Shown: piece by piece, positions 7,613-15,538 of the stretch
Layout: every line of letters starts with the position of its first letter
Numbering within the stretch: the first letter of the stretch is position 1
Origin: Bacillota bacterium
Lineage (GTDB): Bacteria; Bacillota_I; Bacilli_A; RFN20; CAG-288
NCBI GenBank assembly: GCA_023459795.1
Contig: JAEWSP010000017.1
Location: 1-54,503, forward strand
DNA length: 54,503 bases
Direction of reading: 5' to 3'
Program-made: the position numbers and the translations under genes
The notes under the pieces: model-generated
The model's input: the letters and a program-made list of their open reading frames with translations, nothing else
What the model was told of the DNA's origin: nothing
Databases searched by the model: none

Positions 7613-10069
7613 TTAAGCCTGCTTCTTCTCTTCTTCCATGATGAAGCCGCGGATGTTGGAGACGTTCTCGTAGAGCTTCGTATTGCCTTTGTCACGGACG
7701 ACAAGCGTCGGTGCACTGGTAATGCCGAGTTCTTCGGCAGTTTCTCTTCCATCGGCATCCTCGACATACTCGACACGGTAGTTCCAGCCGGCTTCCGAGA
7801 GGAAGTTCTTGGCCAGCTTGCAGTTCGGGCAGGACTTCGTGGAGAGGAGGACTAAGCTTCTTCCTTCTTCCGTCTTCTTGTCCTTGCCGAGATTCGGATC
7901 GATCGGAGTCGATGCAGCTACGATAGACTTGTCATCCTTGGTTGCATATTCGGCAGCGTTGATCGTTTCCTTTCCGAAGAGTTCGGAAGGAGTGTAAGTC
8001 TTTCTGGACATGAACTCATTGGCCTTGCCGTCGTTCCAGTTCTTGATCGGACGGTAGTAGCCCGTGATTCTGGAATAGACTTCGGCATCTCCGCCGCACT
8101 TCGGGCACTTGAAGTGCTCGCCGGTGATATAGCCATCCTTGGCGCAGACGGAATAAGTCGGGCTTAAAGTGAAGTAAGGGAGCTTGAAGTTAGTTGCAAT
8201 CTTGCGGACAAGGGAAGCAGCCGATTTCCAGTCCGGGATTCTTTCGCCTAGGAAGGCGTGGAAGACCGTTCCGGAAGTATAGAGGACCTGCAGAGGATCC
8301 TCGATTTCGAGTGCCTTGAAGACATCATCCGTATAGCCGACAGGAAGGTGGGAGGAATTCGTGTAGAACGGAGCGCCTCCGTTCTTGGCAGCGGACTTGA
8401 TATCCGGGAAGTCCTTGGCATCATGCTTGGCGAAACGGTAAGTGGTGGATTCTGCCGGAGTGGCTTCGAGGTTGTAGAGATCGCCGTACTGGACCTGATA
8501 GTCGGAGAGCTTCTTACGCATATGGTTGAGGACTTCGACAGAGAAGGCACGGCCTTCCGCAGTAGTCAGGTTTCCGCCCTTCCACCAGTGGGCATTCTCG
8601 AGGGCTTCGTTCATGCCGCAGATACCGATGGTGGAGAAGTGGTTGTTGAAGGAACCTAAGTAACGCTTCGTGTACGGATAGAGACCCTGCTCCATAAGCT
8701 TGGTAAGGACCTTTCTCTTGATAGCAAGAGAGCGGGCAGCGATATCCGTATACTTATCGAGAATGGCGATGAAGTCATCCTTGGACTTGCTGAGGTATCC
8801 CATTCTAGGAAGGTTGAGGGTGACGACACCGATCGAGCCTGTGGACTCGCCGGAGCCGAAGTATCCTCCGCCCTTCTTGCGGAGTTCGCGGAGATCGAGA
8901 CGGAGTCTGCAGCACATACTGCGGACATCGCTCGGCTTCATATCGGAATTGATATAGTTCGAGAAATAAGGAGTGCCGTACTTGGCAGTCATCTCGAAGA
9001 GAAGCTTGTTGTTCTCGGTCTCGGACCAATCGAAGTCCTTCGTGATGGAATAAGTCGGGATAGGATACTGGAATCCTCTGCCGTTGGCATCGCCTTCGAT
9101 GAAGACTTCGAGGAAGGCCTTGTTGACCATATCCATTTCTTTCTTGCAGTCGCCATAGGTGAAGTCCATGTTCTTGCCGCCGATGACAGCCGGAACATTT
9201 GCAAGGTCATCCGGAACAGTCCAGTCCAGAGTGACGTTGGTGAACGGTGCCTGGCTTCCCCAGCGGGAAGGAGTGTTGACACCATAAATGAATGACTGGA
9301 TGCACTGCTTCGTTTCGTCGAAGGACAGGTTGTCCTTTTTGACAAACGGAGCAAGATAAGTATCGAACGAAGAGAACGCCTGGGCTCCTGCCCATTCGTT
9401 CTGCATGATTCCAAGGAAGTTGACCATCTGGTGGCAGAGGGTGGAGAGATGCTTGGCCGGAGAAGAAGAGATCTTTCCCGGGACTCCGCCTAATCCTTCC
9501 TGGATCAGCTGCTTCAAAGACCAGCCGGCGCAGTATCCGGTCAGCATGCTTAAATCATGGATATGCATGAAGCAGTGACGATGTGCTTCCGCGATTTCGC
9601 TGTCATAAACTTCGGAAAGCCAATAATTGGCAGTGACGGCACCGGAATTGGAGAGGATCAGTCCGCCGACACTCATCGTGACAGTGGAATTCTCCTTGAC
9701 TCTCCAGTCCTTCTCCGGACCGATATAGCCGTTGACAAGCTTCTTGTAGTCCAAAAGGGTCGATTCGACCTCTCTGGCCTTCTCATGCTGGGAACGGTAA
9801 AGGATATAAGACTTTGCAGTCTCCTGATAACCGGTCGTCATCAAGGCCTTTTCGACCTCGTCCTGGATTTCCTCGACGGAAGGGTTGTCCTTCTTCTGGG
9901 ACTTCAGGCTGTTGACAGCGATGATCTGAATAGCTGCCGAAATAGCGGAGACATCCTTGGCCGGAATCTCTCCGGTAGAAACGAATGCCTTGGCAACGGC
10001 GTTCTGAATCTTCTCGGAATCGAACGAGACTCTGTTTCCGTCTCTCTTGACGACTGTTTTGATGTCCAT
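7613..10069 (-). CDS. nrdD: Anaerobic ribonucleoside-triphosphate reductase with fused C-terminal redoxin
   Basis: 818 residues. An N-terminal ATP-cone (about 1-95, VVKRDGNRVSFDSEKI) is followed by the class III catalytic barrel with NTPSRWGSQAPFTN, MCCRLRLD and GYFGSGESTGSIGVVTLNLPR in sequence. The glycyl-radical loop RITGYYRP places the radical glycine at about 670. Instead of ending there, the protein continues about 145 residues into a glutaredoxin/NrdH-like domain with CPNC at 747-750 and a cis-Pro type TSAPTLVV. The enzyme makes deoxynucleotides without oxygen. The fused redoxin suggests thiol-dependent turnover and not formate. In the metal site before the radical loop one usual Cys/His ligand appears as Asp (CAKDGY). 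It is downstream of nrdG. Confidence 0.96.
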   Translation of the reverse strand: MDIKTVVKRDGNRVSFDSEKIQNAVAKAFVSTGEIPAKDVSAISAAIQIIAVNSLKSQKKDNPSVEEIQDEVEKALMTTGYQETAKSYILYRSQHEKAREVESTLLDYKKLVNGYIGPEKDWRVKENSTVTMSVGGLILSNSGAVTANYWLSEVYDSEIAEAHRHCFMHIHDLSMLTGYCAGWSLKQLIQEGLGGVPGKISSSPAKHLSTLCHQMVNFLGIMQNEWAGAQAFSSFDTYLAPFVKKDNLSFDETKQCIQSFIYGVNTPSRWGSQAPFTNVTLDWTVPDDLANVPAVIGGKNMDFTYGDCKKEMDMVNKAFLEVFIEGDANGRGFQYPIPTYSITKDFDWSETENNKLLFEMTAKYGTPYFSNYINSDMKPSDVRSMCCRLRLDLRELRKKGGGYFGSGESTGSIGVVTLNLPRMGYLSKSKDDFIAILDKYTDIAARSLAIKRKVLTKLMEQGLYPYTKRYLGSFNNHFSTIGICGMNEALENAHWWKGGNLTTAEGRAFSVEVLNHMRKKLSDYQVQYGDLYNLEATPAESTTYRFAKHDAKDFPDIKSAAKNGGAPFYTNSSHLPVGYTDDVFKALEIEDPLQVLYTSGTVFHAFLGERIPDWKSAASLVRKIATNFKLPYFTLSPTYSVCAKDGYITGEHFKCPKCGGDAEVYSRITGYYRPIKNWNDGKANEFMSRKTYTPSELFGKETINAAEYATKDDKSIVAASTPIDPNLGKDKKTEEGRSLVLLSTKSCPNCKLAKNFLSEAGWNYRVEYVEDADGRETAEELGITSAPTLVVRDKGNTKLYENVSNIRGFIMEEEKKQA

Positions 10070-10119
10070 GTTTTTCTTTCTCCCTCACTTACTTAATTAC
10101 ATAAGTTCCTCTTTGTCTC

Positions 10120-10647
10120 TTATAGTCCGAAGTCCAGCGTCTTCTTATCAACCTCAACTGCTTTCTTCTCTGCCAGCGACTTCTTCAAGTCGATAAGCCG
10201 TTGATTCGTACTTCCCCGGTAGATGCACTCGGTAGAGAGCTTTTCCTGAACGAAAGGCCCGTCGACAAGTACATCGATATAGGAGAGAGCTTCTAAGGCT
10301 TCCTTCCCGGCATCGCCTCTTAAAAGCTCCTCGAACGTCCATCCCGAATAGGCCCATAGATTGATCTTCGCTTCCTTCAGTCTTCTAGCCAGATCTAGGA
10401 GTGCCGCTCCCTGGAAGAAGGGATCGCCGCCGGATAATGTTACTCCATCCAGGTACTTGTCGGCAATGACATCGCTTACAACACAATCCGTATCTTCCAT
10501 CTGACCAGCTTTCGGATCCCAAGTTTCAGGATTCTGGCAGCCTTTGCAGTGATGAGGACACCCCTGCATGAAAATCACGTATCGGACTCCCGGGCCATTG
10601 GCCAGAGAGTGCCGCTTGATTCCTGATAGCTTGATTAATAAACCCAT
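10120..10647 (-). CDS. nrdG: Anaerobic ribonucleotide reductase activating enzyme, radical SAM
   Basis: 175 residues from ATG. The radical-SAM motif CPHHCKGC binds the 4Fe-4S cluster, followed by WDPKAG, LSGGDPF (SAM contact) and AYSGWTFEEL, all NrdG hallmarks. It generates the glycyl radical on NrdD, whose gene follows after about 50 bases. The start is uncertain: an AGGAG site lies 8 bases before an in-frame TTG at 10674, which would add nine residues, while the ATG at 10647 has no good site. The family's N-terminal length favours ATG; the ribosome binding site favours TTG. Confidence 0.93.
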   Translation of the reverse strand: MGLLIKLSGIKRHSLANGPGVRYVIFMQGCPHHCKGCQNPETWDPKAGQMEDTDCVVSDVIADKYLDGVTLSGGDPFFQGAALLDLARRLKEAKINLWAYSGWTFEELLRGDAGKEALEALSYIDVLVDGPFVQEKLSTECIYRGSTNQRLIDLKKSLAEKKAVEVDKKTLDFGL

Positions 10648-10700
10648 GATGTTTTCCCGTGATGGCTTTCCCAAACGGGAAACTCCTAAGACTACCTTCC

Positions 10701-10728
10701 ATTTTATAGAGTACGATTTGGAAGTCAA
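10701..10728 (-). promoter_or_regulatory. Promoter of nrdG-nrdD
   Basis: On the minus strand TTGACT (10728-10723), 16-base spacer, TAAAAT (10706-10701). The leader then carries AGGAG and a TTTCCC-GTTT-GGGAAA hairpin over the alternative TTG start. Confidence 0.65.
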
Positions 10729-10767
10729 CGAGGAAGCGTTGGGAATGCTCAGGAAAATAAAAACGAA

Positions 10768-10814
10768 AATAAAAAAACCTTTCCACCTTGGGAAAATTAG
10801 TAGTTGAAAGGTTT
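10768..10814 (-). terminator. Intrinsic terminator upstream of nrdG
   Basis: On the minus strand AAACCTTTC (10814-10806) pairs with GAAAGGTTT (10783-10775), with a run of T directly after. It ends a minus-strand transcript arriving from 10.8-11.2 kb, just before the nrdG promoter. Confidence 0.7.
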
Positions 10815-11160
10815 GCTTTTTCGGCATTAAAAAGGTGTTATTTGTTGTTATTTCACGCGGAATAAAAGAAAGGTTTAACAAACAACTTCTTCTATTCCGG
10901 AAACAGGACTATTTAAAAAAAGAAGGTTACCTATCCTTGTTTCTCTTCCTCAACCCGAAAAATACAAAGAGACCAAAAGACCATAAAAGGACAATCGTGT
11001 TTTTCTCCTAGTGCCTGTGAAATGAATTACTAACGATACTTTCGTCTCATTCTATTTCAATTCCGTTTCTTGCCTCTTTTTCGGGGAAAAGCTTCTTTCG
11101 GAAATGGAAGGGATTTCTACTATCCTTTTGGAAAGAAACTGTTTTTTCTAGCGGAAAAGA
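10815..11160. other. AT-rich intergenic stretch
   Basis: Together with the nrdG promoter region this leaves about 500 bases without a gene. I see A- and T-rich tracts, no conserved open frame, and no RNA family I recognise. A terminator closes its left end and the lipoprotein terminator its right end, so a short unannotated minus-strand transcript between them is possible. Confidence 0.5.
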
Positions 11161-11186
11161 AAAGAGGGCGATTATTTCTCGCCCTC
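11161..11186 (-). terminator. Intrinsic terminator overlapping the lipoprotein stop codon
   Basis: On the minus strand GAGGGCGA (11186-11179) pairs with TCGCCCTC (11171-11164), then TTTTC. The 5' arm encodes the last residues EGE of the lipoprotein, so stop codon and terminator are fused. Confidence 0.88.
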
Positions 11187-11807
11187 TAGTTCCTCACTTG
11201 TTTTAAGCTTCTGCGGGATCTCATCGGTTGTTGCCTCATGGTCGCTTAGTATAAGACGGAGAGAGGTCTTGGATAATATTTCCTGCATATCGGAGAATAT
11301 CTTGACGGAGAAGGAGAAGACATACGGAGAGGTGACCTCCTCCCTGGGAAGAACATCGACAAATAAGAACGACATCGTCGGCCGGCTCTGGTAGGTGTAG
11401 AAGCTGCTTGTTGCAAGCCTTTCCGTTTTCCCTGGTTCCTTGGTCTGGATCGGATTCCTCTTGAAGGCTAAGGATCCTTTTGGAATCTGAACGAAGAAGA
11501 GCATTTCCTGCTCTCCTTCCTTCAGGGACAGAGATGCCCTGTCCTCTTCCGAAGGGGAGAAGCCGTTCGTAGAATAGAAGGACTGCCAGTCCGAATCCGA
11601 GGATGCCAGAAAAGAAGTGTAGCAATAGCTTTCCTCAATCTCACTGGTAAAGGAGTTCTGCAGGACGGATTTTCCGTCCAAAGCAGAAAATGCCGGACCG
11701 TTCTCCAGAACGGTCTCGTTTCCGTAGAAACGCTTATAGCTGGTTCCTGTATTGCTGCAGGACAGAAGGAGAGGAAGAAGGAGAAGAACGGATAGTGCTC
11801 TTTTCAT
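11172..11807 (-). CDS. Predicted lipoprotein, unknown function
   Basis: 211 residues from the ATG that overlaps the tilS stop as TGATG. A GTG three bases earlier is also possible. The N-terminus is a type II signal peptide, Lys-Arg then a long Leu run ending in LLLSC with the lipid-bearing Cys at residue 17. The mature part is a Ser/Glu-rich, mostly beta-looking domain without any motif I recognise. It should be anchored on the outer face of the membrane. It is the last gene of rqcP-divIC-tilS and shares their promoter. No homologue is recognised. Confidence 0.8.
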   Translation of the reverse strand: MKRALSVLLLLPLLLSCSNTGTSYKRFYGNETVLENGPAFSALDGKSVLQNSFTSEIEESYCYTSFLASSDSDWQSFYSTNGFSPSEEDRASLSLKEGEQEMLFFVQIPKGSLAFKRNPIQTKEPGKTERLATSSFYTYQSRPTMSFLFVDVLPREEVTSPYVFSFSVKIFSDMQEILSKTSLRLILSDHEATTDEIPQKLKTSEELEGEK

Positions 11808-13054
11808 CACTTCTCTATTATACGGAATCGGGAGGAAAAGGAAAAAGGAATGCGGCCTTGGAGGATATCTTTATAGAACGGAAGAGAGACTATCTTTTTG
11901 TTCTGGACGAATACCGGGTAGATAGGAATAAGGTAGAAAGGAACCGACTGCTTCTTCAAAGCCTTATAGACGTCCTTGGTCGGAAGGTCGGTAGAAAGCT
12001 TGTCTCCTTTACGGGCATTCCTAACAGTAACCGGTAGTTTCTTCAGGTTGAAAAGAGAGTAATCACGAAGGTCCATCGTAAAGTAAGAAGTCTTCAGGAT
12101 ACGTCTTTTTTTAACTGTGTAAACATATTCCGTCTTCCTAGTATCCGGAAGGACAAGGAATCCTTTCCTGGTCTTGACCAGAATCCGGTTTCCGGAAAGA
12201 GGAAGAAGTCCGGATTCCTGCCTTTTCAAGAAGTCATATATCCGTTTCCCGAGTCCGGAGCGGTTCTTTTTTATGCCTTGCTGATCTAACAGGAAGAAAT
12301 CGTATCTTTTCTTCTCTTCCTCCTGGAAAGAGAGGTAGGAAGGGAAAGACATGCCGAAAGGATAGGAAGCAAATCTTTCGTAAAGAGAAGCAAGCTTTTC
12401 GTTTTCTGTGTCTATCTCCTTGGAAAGAGAAACGATTTCTTCTTCCGTCAGGTCTTTTCTTAGCCGGTTCCGTTCCTTCTTCAGATTCCTGTTCGTGATG
12501 TCATCGTAGAAAAGGATGTTCTCTGCAAGGAGAGTGTTCTCCAGTTCCTTCTTCGAGACGGAGAGGAGAGGACGGAGGACTAACAGAGATCCAAGCCTGT
12601 TTTCTTCTACAAGCCCGTAGTGGAGAGGGAGATTGTTCCGTTTCTTCTGGAGAAGGTAAGTCTCGGCTTTGTCGGTCTTCTGGTGGGCGGTAAGAAGACC
12701 GGCAAAGCCGTTCTTCCTTACCACAGAGGCAAAGAAGGAATACCGGTAGTCTCTTGCCCAGTCCTCGAAGTTATGGTCTTTTCCTTTTTCGAAATGGGTG
12801 CTCCTGTAGAAAAGCCCTAAGGAGAACAGAGAAGAATAATGCCGGACTATCTCTTCTTCCTTATCGACATAAGGGGAATCATGGTAATTGATGTAGCAGA
12901 GGGCGATATGGTCCTTCAGTTGTTCTTTGTAGAAGAGGGATAGAGATAGGAGGAGATAGACGGAATCCGGACCACCGGAAAAAGCCAGAAGGTATTTTCT
13001 TCCGGGAACAAGTACCTTTCTTAAGTCATTATCCACCGACGGAAGAAGTTTCAT
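11807..13054 (-). CDS. tilS: tRNA(Ile)-lysidine synthase
   Basis: 415 residues. The N-terminal PP-loop SGGPDSVYLL (about 26-35) binds ATP, followed by the CYINYHDSPYVDKEEE and ARDYRYSFF regions found in TilS. The enzyme attaches lysine to C34 of the CAU anticodon so that tRNA-Ile reads AUA. The C-terminal domains are present but divergent. Its ATG overlaps the divIC stop by one base, and its stop overlaps the lipoprotein start. The order rqcP-divIC-tilS matches Bacillus. AUA (ATA) codons do occur in this window, which agrees with a need for lysidine. Confidence 0.93.
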   Translation of the reverse strand: MKLLPSVDNDLRKVLVPGRKYLLAFSGGPDSVYLLLSLSLFYKEQLKDHIALCYINYHDSPYVDKEEEIVRHYSSLFSLGLFYRSTHFEKGKDHNFEDWARDYRYSFFASVVRKNGFAGLLTAHQKTDKAETYLLQKKRNNLPLHYGLVEENRLGSLLVLRPLLSVSKKELENTLLAENILFYDDITNRNLKKERNRLRKDLTEEEIVSLSKEIDTENEKLASLYERFASYPFGMSFPSYLSFQEEEKKRYDFFLLDQQGIKKNRSGLGKRIYDFLKRQESGLLPLSGNRILVKTRKGFLVLPDTRKTEYVYTVKKRRILKTSYFTMDLRDYSLFNLKKLPVTVRNARKGDKLSTDLPTKDVYKALKKQSVPFYLIPIYPVFVQNKKIVSLPFYKDILQGRIPFSFSSRFRIIEK

Positions 13055-13377
13055 CAGGGCTTGTATTCGATGATGATATCCTTGGTCGGAATATAGACGT
13101 TGTTCTGATTGAAATAAACCTGCGCGTAGTCAGGATCACTTAGGTCCTCATGCTTCTTGGCAAGATCCTCGTATTCTTCCTGGAGCTTTGTTTCTTCTTC
13201 GGCAAGCTGCGCTTTTTCCCGGGCGCTTCTTGTCAAAGTAACGATAGTGATAGAAGCGATAGCGACAGTAAGGAGAGCAATCCCACTGTAAAGCCAGCCT
13301 TCCGCTTTCTTGGAAAGCGGCCTGCGGGCTTTCTTCGGTGCTTTGATCTTCTCTATCTTTTTGTTTTCGTCTTCCAT
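13054..13377 (-). CDS. divIC: Septum formation initiator DivIC/FtsB
   Basis: 107 residues: a basic cytosolic tail (1-25), one membrane helix (about 29-48, GIALLTVAIASITIVTL), then a coiled coil rich in Glu/Lys (about 50-78) and a short C-terminal domain with YFNQNNVYIP. This is the standard bitopic layout of DivIC/FtsB, which joins FtsL and DivIB (FtsQ) in the divisome to activate septal wall synthesis. The gene starts one base after the rqcP stop with GAGGT as ribosome binding site. The neighbours support the assignment, since the sequence itself is weakly conserved. Confidence 0.85.
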   Translation of the reverse strand: MEDENKKIEKIKAPKKARRPLSKKAEGWLYSGIALLTVAIASITIVTLTRSAREKAQLAEEETKLQEEYEDLAKKHEDLSDPDYAQVYFNQNNVYIPTKDIIIEYKP

Positions 13378-13378
13378 A

Positions 13379-13621
13379 CTACTTTACCTCGTACATCTCT
13401 CCGGCATTGTCGATGGTCGATATGGCCCGGACTTCCTTTATCTCGGCAGTGATGAATTTCCCGAGCGGAGTCGAAATCTCGATCCGGTCTCCGGGCTTTA
13501 CCTCTGTCGAGGGTTTGGCTACCTTGCCGTTGAGGCGGACATAGCCTTTGTCGATGAATTCCTTGGCCGCTTCCCGCCTCTTGATAAGGCGGCTGACCTT
13601 CAAATATTTATCCAGTCTCAT
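13379..13621 (-). CDS. rqcP: RqcP (YabO), S4-domain ribosome quality control factor
   Basis: 80 residues from the ATG at 13621; a longer open frame upstream runs through the promoter and terminator. The S4 RNA-binding domain starts at once with MRLDKYLKVSRLIKRREAAKE and continues through KGYVRLNGKVAKPSTEVKPGDRI in two halves. RqcP (Hsp15/YabO) binds 50S-peptidyl-tRNA complexes and supports RqcH in alanine tailing. Operon order rqcP-divIC-tilS is as in Bacillus subtilis. No ribosome binding site precedes the ATG, and a TATAAT box ends only 12 bases upstream, so the mRNA has almost no leader. Confidence 0.9.
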   Translation of the reverse strand: MRLDKYLKVSRLIKRREAAKEFIDKGYVRLNGKVAKPSTEVKPGDRIEISTPLGKFITAEIKEVRAISTIDNAGEMYEVK

Positions 13622-13633
13622 GGTATATTTATT

Positions 13634-13639
13634 ATTATA
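13634..13639 (-). promoter_or_regulatory. -10 box giving a near-leaderless rqcP mRNA
   Basis: TATAAT on the minus strand, 12 bases before the rqcP ATG. Transcription would begin about 5 bases before the start codon. The -35 region is poor. Confidence 0.6.
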
Positions 13640-13654
13640 CAAGAAAACAGCAAG

Positions 13655-13688
13655 AAAAAATCCCCGAGTTCGGAACAACTCGGGGATT
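13655..13688 (-). terminator. Intrinsic terminator of rplM-rpsI
   Basis: AATCCCCGAGTT (13659-13670) and AACTCGGGGATT (13677-13688) form a perfect 12-base stem; on the minus strand it is followed by TTTTCTTG. Confidence 0.93.
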
Positions 13689-13726
13689 CTTTTGTCTTGG
13701 TCTCGATGACCGATTCGGTAAGCGGA

Positions 13727-14134
13727 TTAACGCTTAGAGAACTGACCGGACTTACGAGCCTTCTTGAAGCCGTACTTCTTACGCTCGACGACACGGCTAT
13801 CAACCGTGAGATATCCAGCAGTACGAAGAGCAGAACGGTTCTCGCCATTAGCCTTGAGAAGAGCTCTCGCAATTCCCAGACGGAGGGCGCCGCCCTGACC
13901 ACAGTAGCCACCACCGATGATGTTGGCCTTGACGTCATACTTTCCTTCGGTGTTCGTAACCTTGAACGGAGCAAGAGCATCGATAACGATGACCTTGTGC
14001 GGGAAATAGGCATCAATCTTCTTGCCATTCACCAGGACATCACCCTTACCAGGAGTAAGGAAGACTCTGGCGATGGAAGACTTTCTGCGGCCGACCGCAG
14101 AATAGATAAGTTTATCAGATTTTGCAGTAGCCAT
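13727..14134 (-). CDS. rpsI: 30S ribosomal protein S9
   Basis: 135 residues. YSAVGRRKSSIARVFL near the start, GGGYCGQGGALRLGIARAL in the middle and the basic tail KKYGFKKARKSGQFSKR, whose terminal residues reach the P-site tRNA, are all typical. It lies one base after rplM on the same strand, the universal L13-S9 operon, and ends in a strong terminator. The C-terminus ends FSKR as expected. Confidence 0.98.
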   Translation of the reverse strand: MATAKSDKLIYSAVGRRKSSIARVFLTPGKGDVLVNGKKIDAYFPHKVIVIDALAPFKVTNTEGKYDVKANIIGGGYCGQGGALRLGIARALLKANGENRSALRTAGYLTVDSRVVERKKYGFKKARKSGQFSKR

Positions 14135-14135
14135 T

Positions 14136-14597
14136 TTACTTAGCCTCCACCTTCTTGGTCAGCTCGACTTCGACCGGCTTCTTGGCCAGTCTATCGGCAT
14201 CGGCAACATCCTTGAATACGTAGAGCTTCCGGACCATCTGCTTGCCTAAGCTGGACTTAGGGAGCATACCCCAGACCGCACGACGTACCATCTCAGTCGG
14301 ATACGACTCAACCATCACCTTGGCGCTTCTGGTTCTAAGTCCACCGTAGTTCTGAATCTTATTGTCGCAATACTTCTTCGTGTGGAGCTTATCGCCGGTC
14401 AGATAGACTTTCGAGCAATTGGTAACAATGACGAAGTCACCGCAGTCGAAGTTCGGAGTATACTCCGGCTTGTTCTTACCCATAAGGATAACTGCGATCT
14501 CGGAAGCTAATCGACCAAGGGGCTTGTTCGTAGCATCCACGATGTACCATTTCTTGGCAACATCGGTCTTCTTGTAAATTGTTGTTTGACGCTGCAT
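14136..14597 (-). CDS. rplM: 50S ribosomal protein L13
   Basis: 153 residues. KKWYIVDATNKPLGRLASEIA, NFDCGDFVIVTN, KKYCDN and GMLPKSSLGKQMVRKLYVF mark L13, an early assembly protein of the large subunit. A short Lys/Glu extension ends the protein. AAAGGA lies about 10 bases before ATG. The leader from the promoter at 14674-14701 is about 70 bases; L13 leaders in Bacillota can bind L13 as autoregulation, but I could not confirm the fold here. Confidence 0.98.
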   Translation of the reverse strand: MQRQTTIYKKTDVAKKWYIVDATNKPLGRLASEIAVILMGKNKPEYTPNFDCGDFVIVTNCSKVYLTGDKLHTKKYCDNKIQNYGGLRTRSAKVMVESYPTEMVRRAVWGMLPKSSLGKQMVRKLYVFKDVADADRLAKKPVEVELTKKVEAK

Positions 14598-14673
14598 GCT
14601 AATTCAATCCTTTCATTGATCCTAAGCAAACTATAAACCTTACCGGGGTGTAGTTCACAATTAGCCGAGGGTT

Positions 14674-14701
14674 ATTATATCGCGATTCCTCTAGAAAGCA
14701 A
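14674..14701 (-). promoter_or_regulatory. Promoter of rplM-rpsI
   Basis: On the minus strand TTGCTT (14701-14696), 16-base spacer, TATAAT (14679-14674). Confidence 0.75.
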
Positions 14702-14751
14702 AGAATATATTTGCGATTCGGGGGACATTTGGATATATAGGATAATATCTA

Positions 14752-15417
14752 CTATAGACGAAAAGAGAAAAGGAGAGCTGCTGCCGAAGAAGAAGAGGGA
14801 TTGGAAAGCGCCGGAATCAGGAACTCCTCGACAGGAATACGGATTCCGATAATCAGGAATACGATTCCGGAGATCAGTCCGGCCCAGCGGATCAGCTTCA
14901 GACCGATCTTCTTTCCGGTGAAGATGGCAAGAAGGGAAAGAAGAACAGTAACGCCGCCGATCATTCCAAATACTCCCCAGGCAATGGCAGGGGTCTTATC
15001 CAGATAAGAGAAGCCGACGCAAAGGGCATCGATAGAAGTAGCAATGCTCTGAACCAGGATGTCTACGAACCGGAAAGTCTTCTCTTCGGGCTTAGGAGCA
15101 TCCTCTCCCGGATGAGCCTTCTGGAACTGCTTGTACTTGCGGAAATCCCTGCCCCATTCGAACAGGCTTTTGATTCCAAGGAGAACTAGCATGGAGAAGC
15201 CGATCCAGGGGACAGCTACTTCCAGCTGCTTTTCGAACTGATGTCCTATGAGGTAACCGATTTCCGGCATCATCATCTGGAACAGACCGAAAGAGAAAGC
15301 AATCAGAACCGCCTTGATCTTTTTCATCTTCGGCTCCTGGATGCCGTCCATCGCTCCGACGCACATGCAGTCGCAAGCCATTGCCACCGAAATCAATAAT
15401 GTTCCAAGCCAATCCAT
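14752..15417 (-). CDS. mntP: Putative manganese efflux pump MntP family
   Basis: 221 residues with six hydrophobic segments arranged as two repeats. Each repeat begins with an acidic membrane motif, ACDCMCVGAMDG near residue 14 and SIDALCVGF near residue 128, where the MntP family normally has MDAFAVS and IDA. An amphipathic cytosolic loop (about 90-115) separates them. MntP exports Mn2+ to prevent toxicity. The first motif has Cys-Asp-Cys, unusual for the family, so metal preference is not certain. No Mn riboswitch is seen in the 97 bases upstream. Divergent from the FGGY kinase. The Ser/Ala/Leu-rich C-terminal tail is extra. Confidence 0.85.
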   Translation of the reverse strand: MDWLGTLLISVAMACDCMCVGAMDGIQEPKMKKIKAVLIAFSFGLFQMMMPEIGYLIGHQFEKQLEVAVPWIGFSMLVLLGIKSLFEWGRDFRKYKQFQKAHPGEDAPKPEEKTFRFVDILVQSIATSIDALCVGFSYLDKTPAIAWGVFGMIGGVTVLLSLLAIFTGKKIGLKLIRWAGLISGIVFLIIGIRIPVEEFLIPALSNPSSSSAAALLFSFRL

Positions 15418-15538
15418 GTTTTTTATCCAAAGTGTTTCTATGATACAAAAATAGGTTAAGAAATACTATTCTTTCTTTCGGTAATTCTATTTTTTATCTA
15501 AACAGGCTAGAATAATGTCATCTATTGGAGGACTGTCT

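Noticed and set aside
15418..15538. Mn riboswitch (yybP-ykoY type) upstream of mntP
   Set aside because: Only 97 AT-rich bases are available and the conserved loop sequences are not seen.
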